From assembly GCA_023512835.1 (NCBI GenBank), contig CM042089.1, positions 50,367,004-50,431,003 on the forward strand: a stretch of DNA of 64,000 nucleotides, in the 5' to 3' direction. Source of the DNA: Taxillus chinensis (lineage: Eukaryota > Streptophyta > Magnoliopsida > Santalales > Loranthaceae). The notes under the pieces are model-generated. The model was not told the DNA's origin, made no database searches, and worked only from the letters and a program-made list of their open reading frames with translations. A program made the position numbers and the translations under genes. Positions within the stretch are counted from its first letter, which is position 1, and the number at the start of each line of letters is the position of its first letter. Shown piece after piece: positions 32,331 to 43,528 of the stretch.

Positions 32331-35300
32331 TTAGAGGTACCCTCTTGATCTCCCGTACATTAGCTTCTGTTCTTTTCGATACGGGTGCATCATGTTCGTT
32401 TGTTCTGAGCTTGTAATAGACGGCTTGGGGTTAGCTTGTGTGGAGGCCGCGAGGCCCCTAGTTGTGGAGTCTCCGGTGGGAGGCATAATTGAGGTACGGC
32501 GAGTGTGTCGTGGGCGTGTGTTAACCATAGGCGAGGTGGAGCCGAGTTTTGACTTGCGTGTGATGCCTTTGAGGACGTTCGACCTTATCTTGGGTATGGA
32601 TTGGCTTATGGCTTTCCGGCCAAGATAGATTGTTATCGGCGGCGTGTGACCTTCGTGACACCCGCAGGGACTTCTTGCACCCTGCAGGGGAGGTGGGACC
32701 GTGAGGCGAGTCGGGCCGGGCCAGTGTTGGACCAATGGGGTGCCATTACCCACGGGTTGGCAGCCCCGACCTTTGCCGAGGAGGGTAAGGTGGAAAAGAG
32801 GGTGTGGCCCGGTGTTGTGGACCAATTTCAGGATGTTTTTCCTGAAGAGTTGAGGAGTTTGCCACCCAAGAGGAGTGTGGAGTTCACCATTGAGTTAGTG
32901 CCAGGGACGGGTCCGATTTCCCAAGTAGCGTATCGTATGGGACCAGCCGAGCCGAGGGAGCCGGCAGAGGCAAATCGAGGAGTTGGGGGACCAAGGGTAT
33001 ATCGGACCAAGTACCTCACCTTGGGGTGCCCCGGTGCTCTTTGCTAAGAAGGCCGATGGCACGCTTCGTCTCCTGCATCGACTACCGGAAGCCGAATTCG
33101 ATGATCGTGAAGAACAAGTACCCGTTGCCTCGGATAGATGACCCGTTTGACCGGTTGAGTGGGGCCCAGTGGTTTTCCAAGATAGATTTACGGTCGGGGT
33201 ATCACCAGCTCAGGGTTAGGGAGGAGGACATCCCTAAGACGGCTTTTCGGTGCGGTATGGGCATTATGAGTGGGTAGTGATGCCTTTCGGGCTCACTAAT
33301 GCGCCAGCAGATGTTCATGCATTTGATGAACCAAGTCTTTGCCCCATACTTAGACTCGTTCGTGGTGGTGTTTATCGACGATATCTTGGTGTATTCCAAG
33401 ACCGAGAGGGAGCATGTGGAGCACTTGGCAACAAGTGTTGCAAACCTTGAGGGACCGGCGGTACTGCTTGCTAAGTTTAACAAGTGTGAGTTTTGGCTGC
33501 AGGAGGTTCACTTTCTTGGCCATGTGGTGTCACTTGAGGGAGTTAGGGTAGACCCACCAAGATTGAGGCCGTGACATTGTGGGCGAGGCCAACCAACGTT
33601 TTGAGATCCGTAGTTTTCTTGGTTTGGCGGGGTACTATCGTCGTTTTGTAGAGGGGTTCTCCCGTTTGGCGGCTCCTATGACGGCGTTGACTAGGAAAGG
33701 AGTGAAATTTGAGTGGACGGACAAGTGCCAGCGGGCGTTTGAGACTCTCAAAACCCGTTTGACCACCGCACCCGTGTTGAGGTTGCCTAGGGAGGATATT
33801 CCATATGAGGTATACTGTGTGATGCGTCCAGGGTTGGTTTGGGGTGTGTGCTTATGCAGGAGCACAAGGTGGTAGCTTATGGGTCGAGGCAGTGAGCCTC
33901 GCGAGCAGAATTATCCTACTCATGACCTTGAGTTAGCGGTCGTTATCTTCGCCCTGAAGAGTTGGCAGCACTACCTCTTGGGGGAAAAGTTTGTGGTGTT
34001 CTCGGGATCACAAGAGCCTTCAGCACATCTTTACTCGTAAGGACTTGAATTTGAGGCAAAGGAGATGGGTGGAGTATTTGCGGACCTTTGACTTTACTCT
34101 TGCCTATACCCCGGGCAAGGGTAATGTTGTGGCTGATGCGTTGAGCGAGAAAGGGAAAGCCGAGGTGGCCGTGAGAGAGTGGAAGCCGATGGAGCGGTTA
34201 GCGACGTTACAGCGCAGCCTGTTGCTCATGATGGTGGGACAGTCCTGAGTCCTTTGGTGGTTGTGCCTGAGTTGTACCGGGCCGTCCGGGGAGGGACAGC
34301 TGGGTGACATTGAGTGTGAGGTTCTCCGTGCCCGTATTGAGGCCGGGGAGCTATCGGGGGGATGGGACAGAGGGTCCCGAGCATGAGTTGTCATTTCGAG
34401 GGCGGTTGGTCGTGGCTTCTTCCCTCAGGGATGAGGTGATGAGGGAGTTTCACCAGCCTGGAGTTGTTGTGCATCCAGGGGGTACGAAGATGTATCATGC
34501 GCTTCGGGCACATTTTTGGTGGCCTGGGATGAACGCGATGTGGCTGCCTTTGTTTCGCGGTGCCTCACGTGTCGCCAGGTGAAGGCCGAGCATCGCCGGC
34601 CGGCGGGCATGTTACGCCCTTGCCCATAGCGGAGTGGAAGTGGGACCATATAGCGATGGATTTTGTGACCGGTCTTCCACCCACCACCGGGAGGAAGGAT
34701 ATGATTTGGGTGATTGTGGATCGACTCACAAAGCCGGCCCATTTTCCGGCTGTTCGCGAGCGGGACTCTATTGGGACTTTGAGTCACTGTACATGAACGA
34801 GATTGTGAGACTGCATGGCGTACCCTCATCGGTTGTCTCGGACCGGGATTCGAGGTTCACTTCCCGTTTCTCGGCGGGTTTGCGAGGAGGCTATGGGGAC
34901 CAAGCTTCACCTGAGTACAGCCTTTCACCCTGAGACCGACGGCCGGACGAGAGGACGAATCGACGTTGGAGGACATGTTACGGGCCTGTGTGTTAGATTT
35001 CGGGGTTCGTGGGCAACTCACCTTCCTTTGGTGGAGTTTGCCTACAACAACAGCTTATCGGGCATCCATTGGGATGGCTCCTTTTGAGGCGTTGTATGGA
35101 CGGCCGTGTCGATCCCCTTTGTGTTGGACCGAGGTGGGGGAGACGACTCTCTTGGGACCGCAGTTGGTTCAAGAGGCTACCGAGAAGGTCAAGTTGATTC
35201 GTCGGCGTTTGTTGTCCGCTCGTAGTCGGCGAAATCTTATGCGGATCAGCGACGGCGACCTTTGGAGTTTTCTATTGGTGATCATGTGTTCCTTCGTGTC

Positions 35301-35707
35301 TCTCCACGTCGTGGACATCGACGGTTTGGGCGAGGTTCCAAGCTATCTCCGCGGTTTATTGGTCCTTTTGAGATTCCCGGATCGTGTAGGGCCTGTGGCC
35401 TACCGGTTAGCGTTACCACCGTGGCCGAGTCGAGTTCACAACGTGTTTCACGTGTCCCGGTTGCGGATGTATCACCCTGACCCCACTCATGTGATTGATT
35501 GGGGGGAAGTTGGACATTGAGGATGACATGTCCGTCATTGAGGCCCCTATCCGTATCCTAGATCGGCGAGAGAAGCTATTGCGTGGTCGTGCTATTCCTT
35601 TGGTTCGCGTGCTGTGGCAACACCGTGGTATTGAGGAGGAGACATGGGAACGTGAGTCCGTGATGCGTGAGCAACACCCGCACTTGTTCGAGGACGAACA
35701 ATCTTAA
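32331..35707 (+). pseudogene. pol of B: protease, RT, RNase H, integrase, chromodomain tail
   Basis: Domain order as in chromoviruses. The protease active site LFDTGAS is at 32373-32393, with FDLILGMDWLM near 32580. Reverse transcriptase runs about 32870-33570: [20 protein letters not shown] at 33080, catalytic FIDD at 33371-33382. RNase H is about 33600-34160 ([35 protein letters not shown]). The integrase HHCC region is about 34440-34620 (HPGGTKMYHALRAHFWWPGM), the catalytic core about 34640-35100 ([26 protein letters not shown], and a frameshifted SERTN-like Glu region near 34945). The chromodomain-like tail is 35513-35706 (VRVLWQHRGIEEETWERES, stop after FEDEQS). Frameshifts occur in every domain, so no active protein is expected. 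Confidence 0.88.
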
Positions 35708-36064
35708 GCGTGGGAGGTGGCTGTTGGCCAAGGGATAGTGATGTGTTTTCTTGTGAGGGATAGTGATGTGTTTTCTTGTGATGTGTTTTCTTGTATTAGT
35801 TGATGTATTTGTATTGTCTTTTAAAGACATGTGCTTAATTGTGATGTGCTTTGCTTTGAGATGTGTATTCGTGCCATGCGGACATGTGTTATGTGCATTA
35901 TTGTGGTTATGGATTATGGTGGTACTGTTATGTGCTGTTGTGCGGTGTGTGGTGTATGACCCATTTGGGTGTTGTGGCTCGCCGTGTGGCAAATGGGTAG
36001 CTTGTGTTTGTTTTCCTTGTATGTCATTTCTTTTCGAGGACGAAAAGTCTTAAGGGGGAGAGGA
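35708..36064 (+). other. 3' noncoding region, hairpin and PPT of B
   Basis: T/G-rich with TGATGTGTTTTCTTG direct repeats (35759-35795). The stem-loop CTTTTCG-AGGA-CGAAAAG (36030-36047) is followed by TCTTAAGGGGGAGAGGA, the PPT (36053-36064), touching the LTR. The end of pol (35684-35701) has a sister hairpin, TTGTTCG-AGGA-CGAACAA, also followed by TCTTAAG. Confidence 0.8.
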
Positions 36065-37821
36065 TGTAAGGACCCGTACCTTGAGTTAGTCGGTTTGCCT
36101 CCCGAGTAGAGTTTTTCTAGATTTTGACCTAGTAAATGGACTCCAATGAATTCACGTGCAAAAGGAAAGATGCTTAGAATGGTGTCCTCTATCTACCACA
36201 GAGTTTCAGGCCAAATGGACATGTATGTGAGGTGCACGTGATATGGGTCCAATTCACGTGCAAGTGTGGTTGTCTTCTAAATGATGCAAGGAGGCTAGGG
36301 GTGAAGTTTGAGAGCATTTGGAGTGCATATGGAGTTGCACGTGAATTGGGGAATTCACGTGCAAATTGGCGTGCAGGCATATTTTTGCATGGTTCCCTTG
36401 GTTTTGACATTCTAAGGAACTTTCTCCAAAGGACCATGTTGAAATTCCGAGTATTTTGGCCTATAGGGGGTGCGAAAAGGTGCTAACTTGTGTGATCAAA
36501 ACTACGTCGTTTTGATGCTGGGATTCACTTAATCAAAACTACGTCGTTTTGATGTTGTGTTGCCTATATAAGGAGGAGAAGCCCTCCGTTTTAGGTTTAG
36601 GGTTCTCTTCGGTGCCGCACTCGTCGAGAGAGAGAGAGAGCTAGAGAGAGAGAAGGAAGGGGAGTTGCCGGTTCTCGCCGAAGCATCTTGCGTGGGGAGG
36701 ACGGCGTTTAGCGCGGGAGCAAGGAAGATCTGTTTTAAGGTAGGGATTCTCGTTCTTCCTAAGTCCTCCTCTGTCCTAGGGTCCTAGGGCAGAATATGAG
36801 TTATATCCGTTATATTATTTATATGTAAATTCATATGGGTGTGACCTCCTATATGAATGTTGGCCTTCAATGGCGATTTTGGTGTTTCGGTGTTTGTGTG
36901 ATGTATGAAAAGTGTTTGATAAAATGCCTGTATGACATGCCTGCTACATGTTTAAGAAATGCCTGGTGAACTTAGTTGTGTGTGTATGCCCATTATGTGT
37001 TTGGTATTATGTCCGGGTGACTGGACTTGTGGTTTAGTGTATGTATGTATGCCGGATGTTTGCTCTATGGCCTGAATGGCTGGGTTTGTGCGCTTGGGAC
37101 GGGTGCACACCAAGTGTTTGGTTGTATGCTTGAGTGACCATGGTGTGTGGTGTGCTTGATTGTGGTATCTGGCCTGAAGAGGCGGTTAAACAACTTTGCC
37201 TGAGAGGCGGTTAAACCAAAGGGCCTGAAGAGGCGGTTAAATCACTTGGCCTGAAGAGGCGGTTAAATCACTTGGCCTGAAGAGGCGGTTAAATCACTTG
37301 GCCTAAAGAGGCGGTTAAATCACTTGTGGATAAAGTGTTAGCCTGTGGCAGTGGAAGGTTGTAATTAATGTGGTTTTTATTATGTTTGTTGAAATTATTG
37401 TAACACAACACTGCACTTGCACACATGGCATGTAGATGCTAGGAACATGGGATGGGTTGGGGAGACTTGATCCCTACTGAGCTGTGGTTGCTCACCCCCT
37501 CCTACCGTGTTTGCTTCTTTTCCAGGGACTTACGGGCGTTAGGTGGATACACCAAGGTGGAAGACCCTCTCCACTTTATTGTTCATTTCAAGAATGTACT
37601 TTTATGATTTATGTAACCCCAAGGAGGGGAATGTACTAAGGGATTGAACTGTAATCAGGACTTGGTTGTTTTGAAATTAAATAAAGATGTGGCTTATTTG
37701 ATTTATTGCAATTGTTAGACTTGCTTGTGTGGCATCCAGTAATCCAACCCCATTGCCCTCCGTGTGGGTGAATGGGGAGTCACGTACCGGTTTCCTCGGG
37801 TTGGAAATCCGGGGCGTGACA
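36065..37821 (+). repeat. 3' LTR of B
   Basis: 1757 bp, same structure as the 5' copy: ACGT boxes, TATA box at 36565-36571, putative intron 36740-37525, stem-loop 36830-36857, array 37169-37325, AATAAA 37680-37685. Many of the differences from the 5' copy are 1-3-bp indels. Confidence 0.93.
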
Positions 37822-37826
37822 AAGCG
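37822..37826 (+). repeat. Right target-site duplication of B (AAGCG)
   Basis: AAGCG immediately after the LTR end GTGACA, identical to 28749-28753. Confidence 0.92.
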
Positions 37827-39898
37827 TATGCCAGGAACATTCCGATTGCCTCAAGTCCGGCTCACTGGGGCAAAAGTTTCGTCATACTTTATTCCTTCTT
37901 CTTGACGATAACCCTTGGCTACCAGTCGGTCGGGCTTTGTTCCTGGATTACGATTCCGTCCGTATCAAGTTTGTTCCGGAACACCCATTTAACTCCAATG
38001 ACTTGTTGAGACTTTAGCCTTGGTACAAGAGTCCACACATCATTCTTTTTGAACCGATTTAACTCTTCCTGCATGGCGTCTATCCAATTTGAGTCTTGAA
38101 GAGGTTCTTCTACCACTTTTGGCTCTATCTCACGACAAAAAGCAAGAGTAGAGGCACATGTTGGAGGTGGCTGCTCTTGTTCTAACACCAATAGTAGGAT
38201 CACCAATCACTTGTTCTTGAGGGTGGCTTTGAGTCCACCTATAGTTTTGCGCAAGTGGTGGTGAATACTCAATGATTTGAAGCTCTGTCGATTAGGTGGT
38301 CCTTGGTCGTCCACTGATTGAGGTTCTTCAGGGGCTAGCGTTATTAAAATTAACAGTTCGGAGTATTTGGAGGTTCTCCATTACCGTTCATTTCCATATC
38401 AACTGGTCCGGATGGACTGGAAGGTACTCCAGATTTTGAATATCCAAAGGAATATATCCGGAGTTATGTAGAAGTCCCGAGTCCGATTCATCCGTAGCAT
38501 CATCTCGCATCATTTCTTCGTTCTTCATTGGTGCCACATGGTTGGTCGGAGAGGTAACAGGAACATTCATAAACTTTGACTAGTCAACATTGTCGTCTTG
38601 ATCCTGCACATTTGAACTTAAAGAACCAACTTTCGACCAATCCGTGTTAGTTTCATCAAAAGTCACATGGATAGGTTCTTCAACTTCGAAGAGTTTTCTA
38701 TTGAAAACCCGATAAGCCTTGCTATGAAATGAATACCCAACAAATATCCCATCATCGGATTTTGGTTCAAATTTACTCCGGGATTCTTTTTCATTGTTCA
38801 GTACGTAGCAAGTACACCCAAAAGTCCTGAAATGTGAAATAGAAGGCTTTCGGCCTTTCCACATCTCGTAGGGTGTTTTCATGGTTAATTTATTTATAAG
38901 AGTCCTGTTTTGAATATAGCAGGCAGTAGACACCGATTCATCCCATAAACTGAGAGGAAGCTTTGCCCCTGCTAACATTGATCTTCCAGCCTCGACTAAA
39001 GTGTGATTCTTGCGCTCAGCTACCCCATTTTGTTGTGGAGTTCTGGGTGCAAAGAAGTCGTGCTGAATGCCCTGTTCAGAACAATATGACCTCATTTCTG
39101 AGAAATCAAATTCTGTCCTTGTGAGCTGCTTATCCAATTGAAAAGATAGACAAGGTGTTCAAAAGTTTGATCCTTCGATTTCAGGAACATCACCCATGTG
39201 TATCTGGTGAAGTCATCGATAACCACTAGAGTGTATCTCGCACCAGCAAGTGAAGAGACAGAAATGGGACCACAAAGGTCCATGTGAAGAAGTTGTAAAG
39301 GAGCAAGATTATTAAGTAACTGCTTTGCTCTTAAAGCTATGTTTGGTCTGTTTGCCTAGTTGGCATTCTCGACGAGAGTGTTTCTGGAGTATTTGTGTTT
39401 AGGTAAACCAATGACCAAATCAAGCGACACTAATTTAGACAAGGTCTTAAAATTTAAATGTGCGCAACGCTTGTGCCATAGCCAACTATCTTCATGTGAT
39501 GCTGTAGTGAGGAAGCATAAAGGGTCGAAGAATTGTTTCTCAAGACCACGTAATATATGTCCCCATCTCTTGATCCGGATAACTTAATGTCTCCTGGATA
39601 AGTTATCTCTAACTGTACAGGTGTTTGACAAAAAGGAAACTATGAATCCTTTGTCACATAAATTACTGATACTCAGCAGATTATGCTTCAAACCTTCGAC
39701 TAATGCAACCTTAGTAATTGATACACAGCCATTGCTTAAAGTGCCATTCCCCACAGTCTTACCTTTATTGTTGTCGCCATATGTTACGGATGGGCCTCGT
39801 TTGTCGGTAATATCCACAAGCAGAGACTTATCACCCGTCATGTGTCCGGAGCATCCGCTATCGAGTATCCACTTGCTTTGATTGATCTTTGACTTCAA
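37827..39898 (-). pseudogene. pol of C, 5' half: protease, integrase, start of RT
   Basis: Protease has KWILDSGCSGHMTGD with the active-site DSG at 39862-39854, in a 104-residue frame (39898-39584). A GAG-pre-integrase region follows. The integrase core runs about 39290-38900: first Asp in [14 protein letters not shown], Glu in PQQNGVAERKN; the middle RSDHG motif with the second catalytic Asp is missing through a 34-nt deletion compared with H (frame jump near 39135). The integrase C-terminal part continues to 38580 (TFGCTCYVLNNEKESRSKF). RT begins with DAMQEELNRFKKNDVWTLVP (38090) and IGVKWVFRNKLD, and is interrupted by B at 37827. Several frameshifts. Confidence 0.85.
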
Positions 39899-39943
39899 GT
39901 GAGATGGCAGTGAATTCCATAGATGCTCCTACAAGACAACAGA

Positions 39944-42242
39944 TTACACTTTTGGTGCCCAGACTTGTTTCGGGCGGTTAGGAGAAGCAACAACAGTGTC
40001 AACTATTCTAGATTTTACATTTCTCAGAACTTTAACTTTCCAGGTTGACTTAGATTTTTCCGTATTAGTTGCTTCTTTAACTTGGGTTTTCTTAGGTGAG
40101 ACGCTCCTAGGAGTTTTAGATTTAGATTTCCGAGAAGAACCCTTTTTGACAACCTGATTTTTATTTATTGAAAAGTGATTACAAAACCAGTCATCAGTTA
40201 GACTCCAACATTCATAATGGTAGTGGCCTATTTCACGACATATCGAACAGACACTATGATGTGGAGTTACAACAGGGGATACAGGTTTCTTTGGCTTAAC
40301 ATGTTTCCTACTCTGTTCCCTATGGCCTAATCCTTTGCGAACGGGTGACGCGCTCTTGGCCCTATATGCATCAACCTTAGCCTTTTCTTTGTTTCTGGGT
40401 GCTGTAGTTTTGGCTTTAACTACAGTAACCTTCCCTTCATCGTTTGGTGCGGGTGCTACTACTTCGGGATTAGCAGTAGCAGCCTTTGTTCCGTAATCAT
40501 AAACTATGGTGCCACTTGAAACAAAACCATCCAACGGTTTATATGTACTAACAGGATATAGGTTGGTTAGTTTTGGAGTGTAGTCCGGAGGGCACTCAAT
40601 AGTTGGAGCAATGGAAGTGGATTCGGATCCTAGGCCAGGTTTGACTCGGATATTGTCGGGATCGGTTCTAAATGTAGAGGCTATTTCTCCGGATTTTAGC
40701 CATTTACGATTTATTTCCTTTTCCTTCTCAAGTTCGATCTCGAGTCTTTTAAGATTTACATTCATGCCCGTGAGGTTGGTATTCACAGGGTGATTCTCGG
40801 CTCTTAGGTCGTGATACCAAACCTCCCTACTTCGGTAGTCGGCTATGTCCTTTTCAATTTTAGAAACAAAGAAGTTCTAGGTGTTTAGTCCGATTGCTCA
40901 TATTTTGATACATTTGAGTAATTATTAATCTCTCATTCTTTTCATTATCACGTTCCTTAGTAAGAGATTCTAGTTTACTCAAGAGCTTGGAGATAGAAGG
41001 TACCTCAATGTTTGCCATGAGGCGTACGTTCACCTTTTCCGTTGGTTCGTCGTCCGAAGATTCCTCTTCTTCTTCCGAGCCACTGTTGTATTTTGAGACG
41101 AACGCCTTCCTCTTCATTTTGTTGTTGTCCGAGGTGGAGCGTCGGGGTTTAACCTTGTCGTCCTTGTCGGCCATCTTGGGTTTGGATCTACGGTCCTTGG
41201 CCCAATGACCAGGTTTCGCGTTGTAGCGAGTCTTGGGATGTCGACTCCGACCGCTCCTTCCTTCTCGAGGATGAGGAAGAGCCTCTTTTGAATCCTTTTC
41301 TACTTTTTCGCAGGAATCGTGTGAAGGATTTCACCAGAAGTGCTATTTCTTCTTCCATGTCCGAGTCAGAGTTTTCTGACTCTTCCGTATCATCCTCCGT
41401 CAGCATGCTTGGTCCAGTCGTAGCCTTAAGAGCTACCCCCTTTTCTTTCCGAGCTATCTTCTCGTCTCGGTCAATGTATTTGAATCTGACCTCATGAGTC
41501 CGTAGCTCTCCATATAGCTCTTCAAGGGGAGCATACGGCCATTGTCTTTGGATTGCATCCGGAGCCGCTTGGAGTAATAGCGATCCGGCAATGAACGAAA
41601 GAACTTGTCATTTATTTGGAACTAAGTGTAGTGCTCGTCGACGCTTTTCAATTCCAGGATAAGCTTGTCGAATCGCCGATAGATGCTCTCCAGGGATTCG
41701 CCAGGTTTGTGGTTGAAGCTCTCAAAATTCTGTCTGAGAGCGCAAATGATGTTCTGCATCTGGGACTGACTTCCTTCATATAGAATAGTCAATTTGTCCC
41801 ACACAGCTTTTGCTGTCGTGCAGCCCTAGACGTCCGTGAAAGCTTCTGAATCCAAGGACGATGTCACGTAAGCTAGAGCCTTTTCACTGGCGTATTGCCA
41901 GGCTCTTTCATCGTGAGTGAGTTCAGCATCAGTCTTTGCTCTCCTGACCCCATTTTCTCCGATGGTCATTGGAATTGGAAGCTCCTGATGAAGACACGGC
42001 CACATTAGATGATCATGACAGTCATGAACATCTTCATGCAAGCTTTCCACTGGGAGAAAAGCTCTAGTGTGAACTTTGCCGGTTTGCTTAAAGTGTAGCC
42101 TGAACTTCGTGGTTGAGGAGCGGCGGCAGAGCAGCAGGTTGAGGTGGATCAACATTTTCACCGCGTCTTGGTTGGGAAGGGGCTCTTGAGCTCCCCTGGA
42201 GTTGAGGCAGGTATTGAATAGCATGCTGCTTTCTTCGGCCAT
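39944..42242 (-). pseudogene. gag of C, frameshifted
   Basis: Starts at ATG 42242 (MAEESSMLFNTC). The capsid-like part (UBN2-type, inferred) ends with LTILYEGSQSQMQNIICALR and ESLESIYRRFDKLILELKSV (41790-41640). Then a Glu/Ser-rich acidic segment (41406-41330), a degenerate first zinc knuckle at about 41215 (YNAKPGHWAKD, its Cys codons altered), a Lys-rich linker, a coiled-coil-like stretch (KRLEIELEKEKEINRKWLKS near 40730), and a second, intact knuckle CSICREIGHYHYEC at 40249-40208. The last open frame (280 residues, 40786-39944) is the longest in the window. The two-knuckle layout matches H. Frame changes near 41820, 41600, 41190 and 40850. Confidence 0.8.
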
Positions 42243-42273
42243 TGTTAAGTTGAGAGGGAGTTAGGGATAATTT

Positions 42274-43528
42274 CAGTGCGGAAGATTAACCAGGTAGTGG
42301 AAGTATGTTGCTTTATTATTTGAAGATAATTACAACAAGGCAAAACAAGCATTTTAGCTTATTACAACACAACACTCGTTATAGATACACACACTTGGTA
42401 GTAAGTCTCTGTCTATTGGCTCTATACAAGATATACGCTTATAAGTGTATAAGTACAAGTAATCACACGCGCATTTTTCATTTACATTGCTCCAGGCATA
42501 TATATGGACACCCTAGAAATCTATCTTGGAACCGCATTTTCCGAGCAAGGTGAAGCATTGAAGTTCTTCATCGGAAAATGCCGAAGCTTTAACTATCGCG
42601 GATGTGGAGCTCAAAATATTGGAAGTATAAGTTATAATGAATTCTTTGCTTGATTCCAATTGTATTTGAGACCGCGTCCACATCTCCACGTGATCCACGT
42701 GTAAGGTAATTTAGGTCTACAACGGGTTTGTCTTACATCGGGACGAACGAGCCGATTGTAATTAATGCGGCTCGAAATGATGAAGCGGCGTCTTCTTAGT
42801 CCGTCATAAGGTTCCTTACTCCGTATCAGCGAAGCTTGGATCCTTACTCCGTGTCAGTGGTTGCTTACTCCATGTGAATGAAGTCCTGGAATCCTTGTTC
42901 CGTGTCAGCGCTTCCTTACTCCGCATGAGTAGTGGTTTGGAGAGCGTACTCCGCATCAGCTCTTCCTTACTCCGCATGAGTATTGGTCCGGAGAGCTTAC
43001 TCCGACTTAGCGCTTCCTTAGTCCGCATGAGTAATGGTTCGGATTCCTTATTCCTCATTTGATGTCCTTACTCCGCAATAATTGTCCTTGCTCCATTCAA
43101 ATGAGCCTTGGATTTCTCAGTCCGTGTCTTCCTTTTCTTTAGTTCGGTGGAGTGACAATTTCGATTGTCTCTTCACAACAGTCTCTCTTATTCCGTGCGA
43201 GTGGTAGACTTCGAATCTTATTCCATATCAATTGACTTAGCCAAATTGAGAATTGGACACGGGTTCCTTAAGTCGTTTTGTCAAGTATTTAGTTTGCACG
43301 AAAAGTCCTTACTCCGGATAAAGACTCGATTATGTACCAAGTGAATGACGATACTCATCATGATCCGGATCAGGATTATGTATCCTGTCCTTAGCTTTGT
43401 TCTCACACGAGTAGGTCCGGATTTAGAGTTAACTCATCTGCACAAACTTAATGGTAAACATGAAACATCTCGAGTTAAATTACATAGGGTTTGTTCCGCA
43501 TTATCCAAATTCTCGGTTTGATCCAACA
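42274..43528 (-). repeat. 5' LTR of C, inner end deleted
   Basis: On the plus strand it ends GATCCAACA at 43528, like the 3' LTR. At the inner side it begins only at CAGTGCGGAAGATTAACC (42274), which corresponds to 21643 of the 3' LTR, so 106 bp of the LTR end and the whole PBS are missing; gag starts 32 bp away. Tandem array at about 42810-43090. Confidence 0.85.

Larger units (their letters stand above)
28754..37821 (+). mobile_element. Element B: complete Tekay-like Ty3/gypsy retrotransposon, 9.07 kb
   Basis: Two near-identical LTRs (1755 and 1757 bp), PBS, gag, protease, RT, RNase H, integrase, chromodomain tail and PPT are all in order, with a perfect 5-bp TSD. It lies within the reverse transcriptase gene of C in the opposite orientation. 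The LTR similarity marks it as the youngest full element here. Gag-pol still carries numerous frameshifts, so it is structurally complete but not coding-competent as read; some indels might be assembly errors. Confidence 0.93.
21537..43528 (-). mobile_element. Element C: Sirevirus-like Ty1/copia retrotransposon, split by B
   Basis: On the minus strand: 5' LTR (43528-42274), gag, protease, integrase and RT (to 37827), then gypsy element B, then the rest of RT and RNase H (28753-27521), a spacer, an extra reading frame (25759-23193), PPT and 3' LTR (22893-21537). Without B and its TSD copy it is about 12.9 kb. Ends are TGTTGGATC...GGACCAACA. The flanks are CACGG (21532-21536) and CACAG (43529-43533), a TSD with one mismatch. 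Sirevirus-like is inferred from the size, the two Gag zinc knuckles, the order PR-IN-RT-RH and the extra ORF after pol. Confidence 0.85.
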
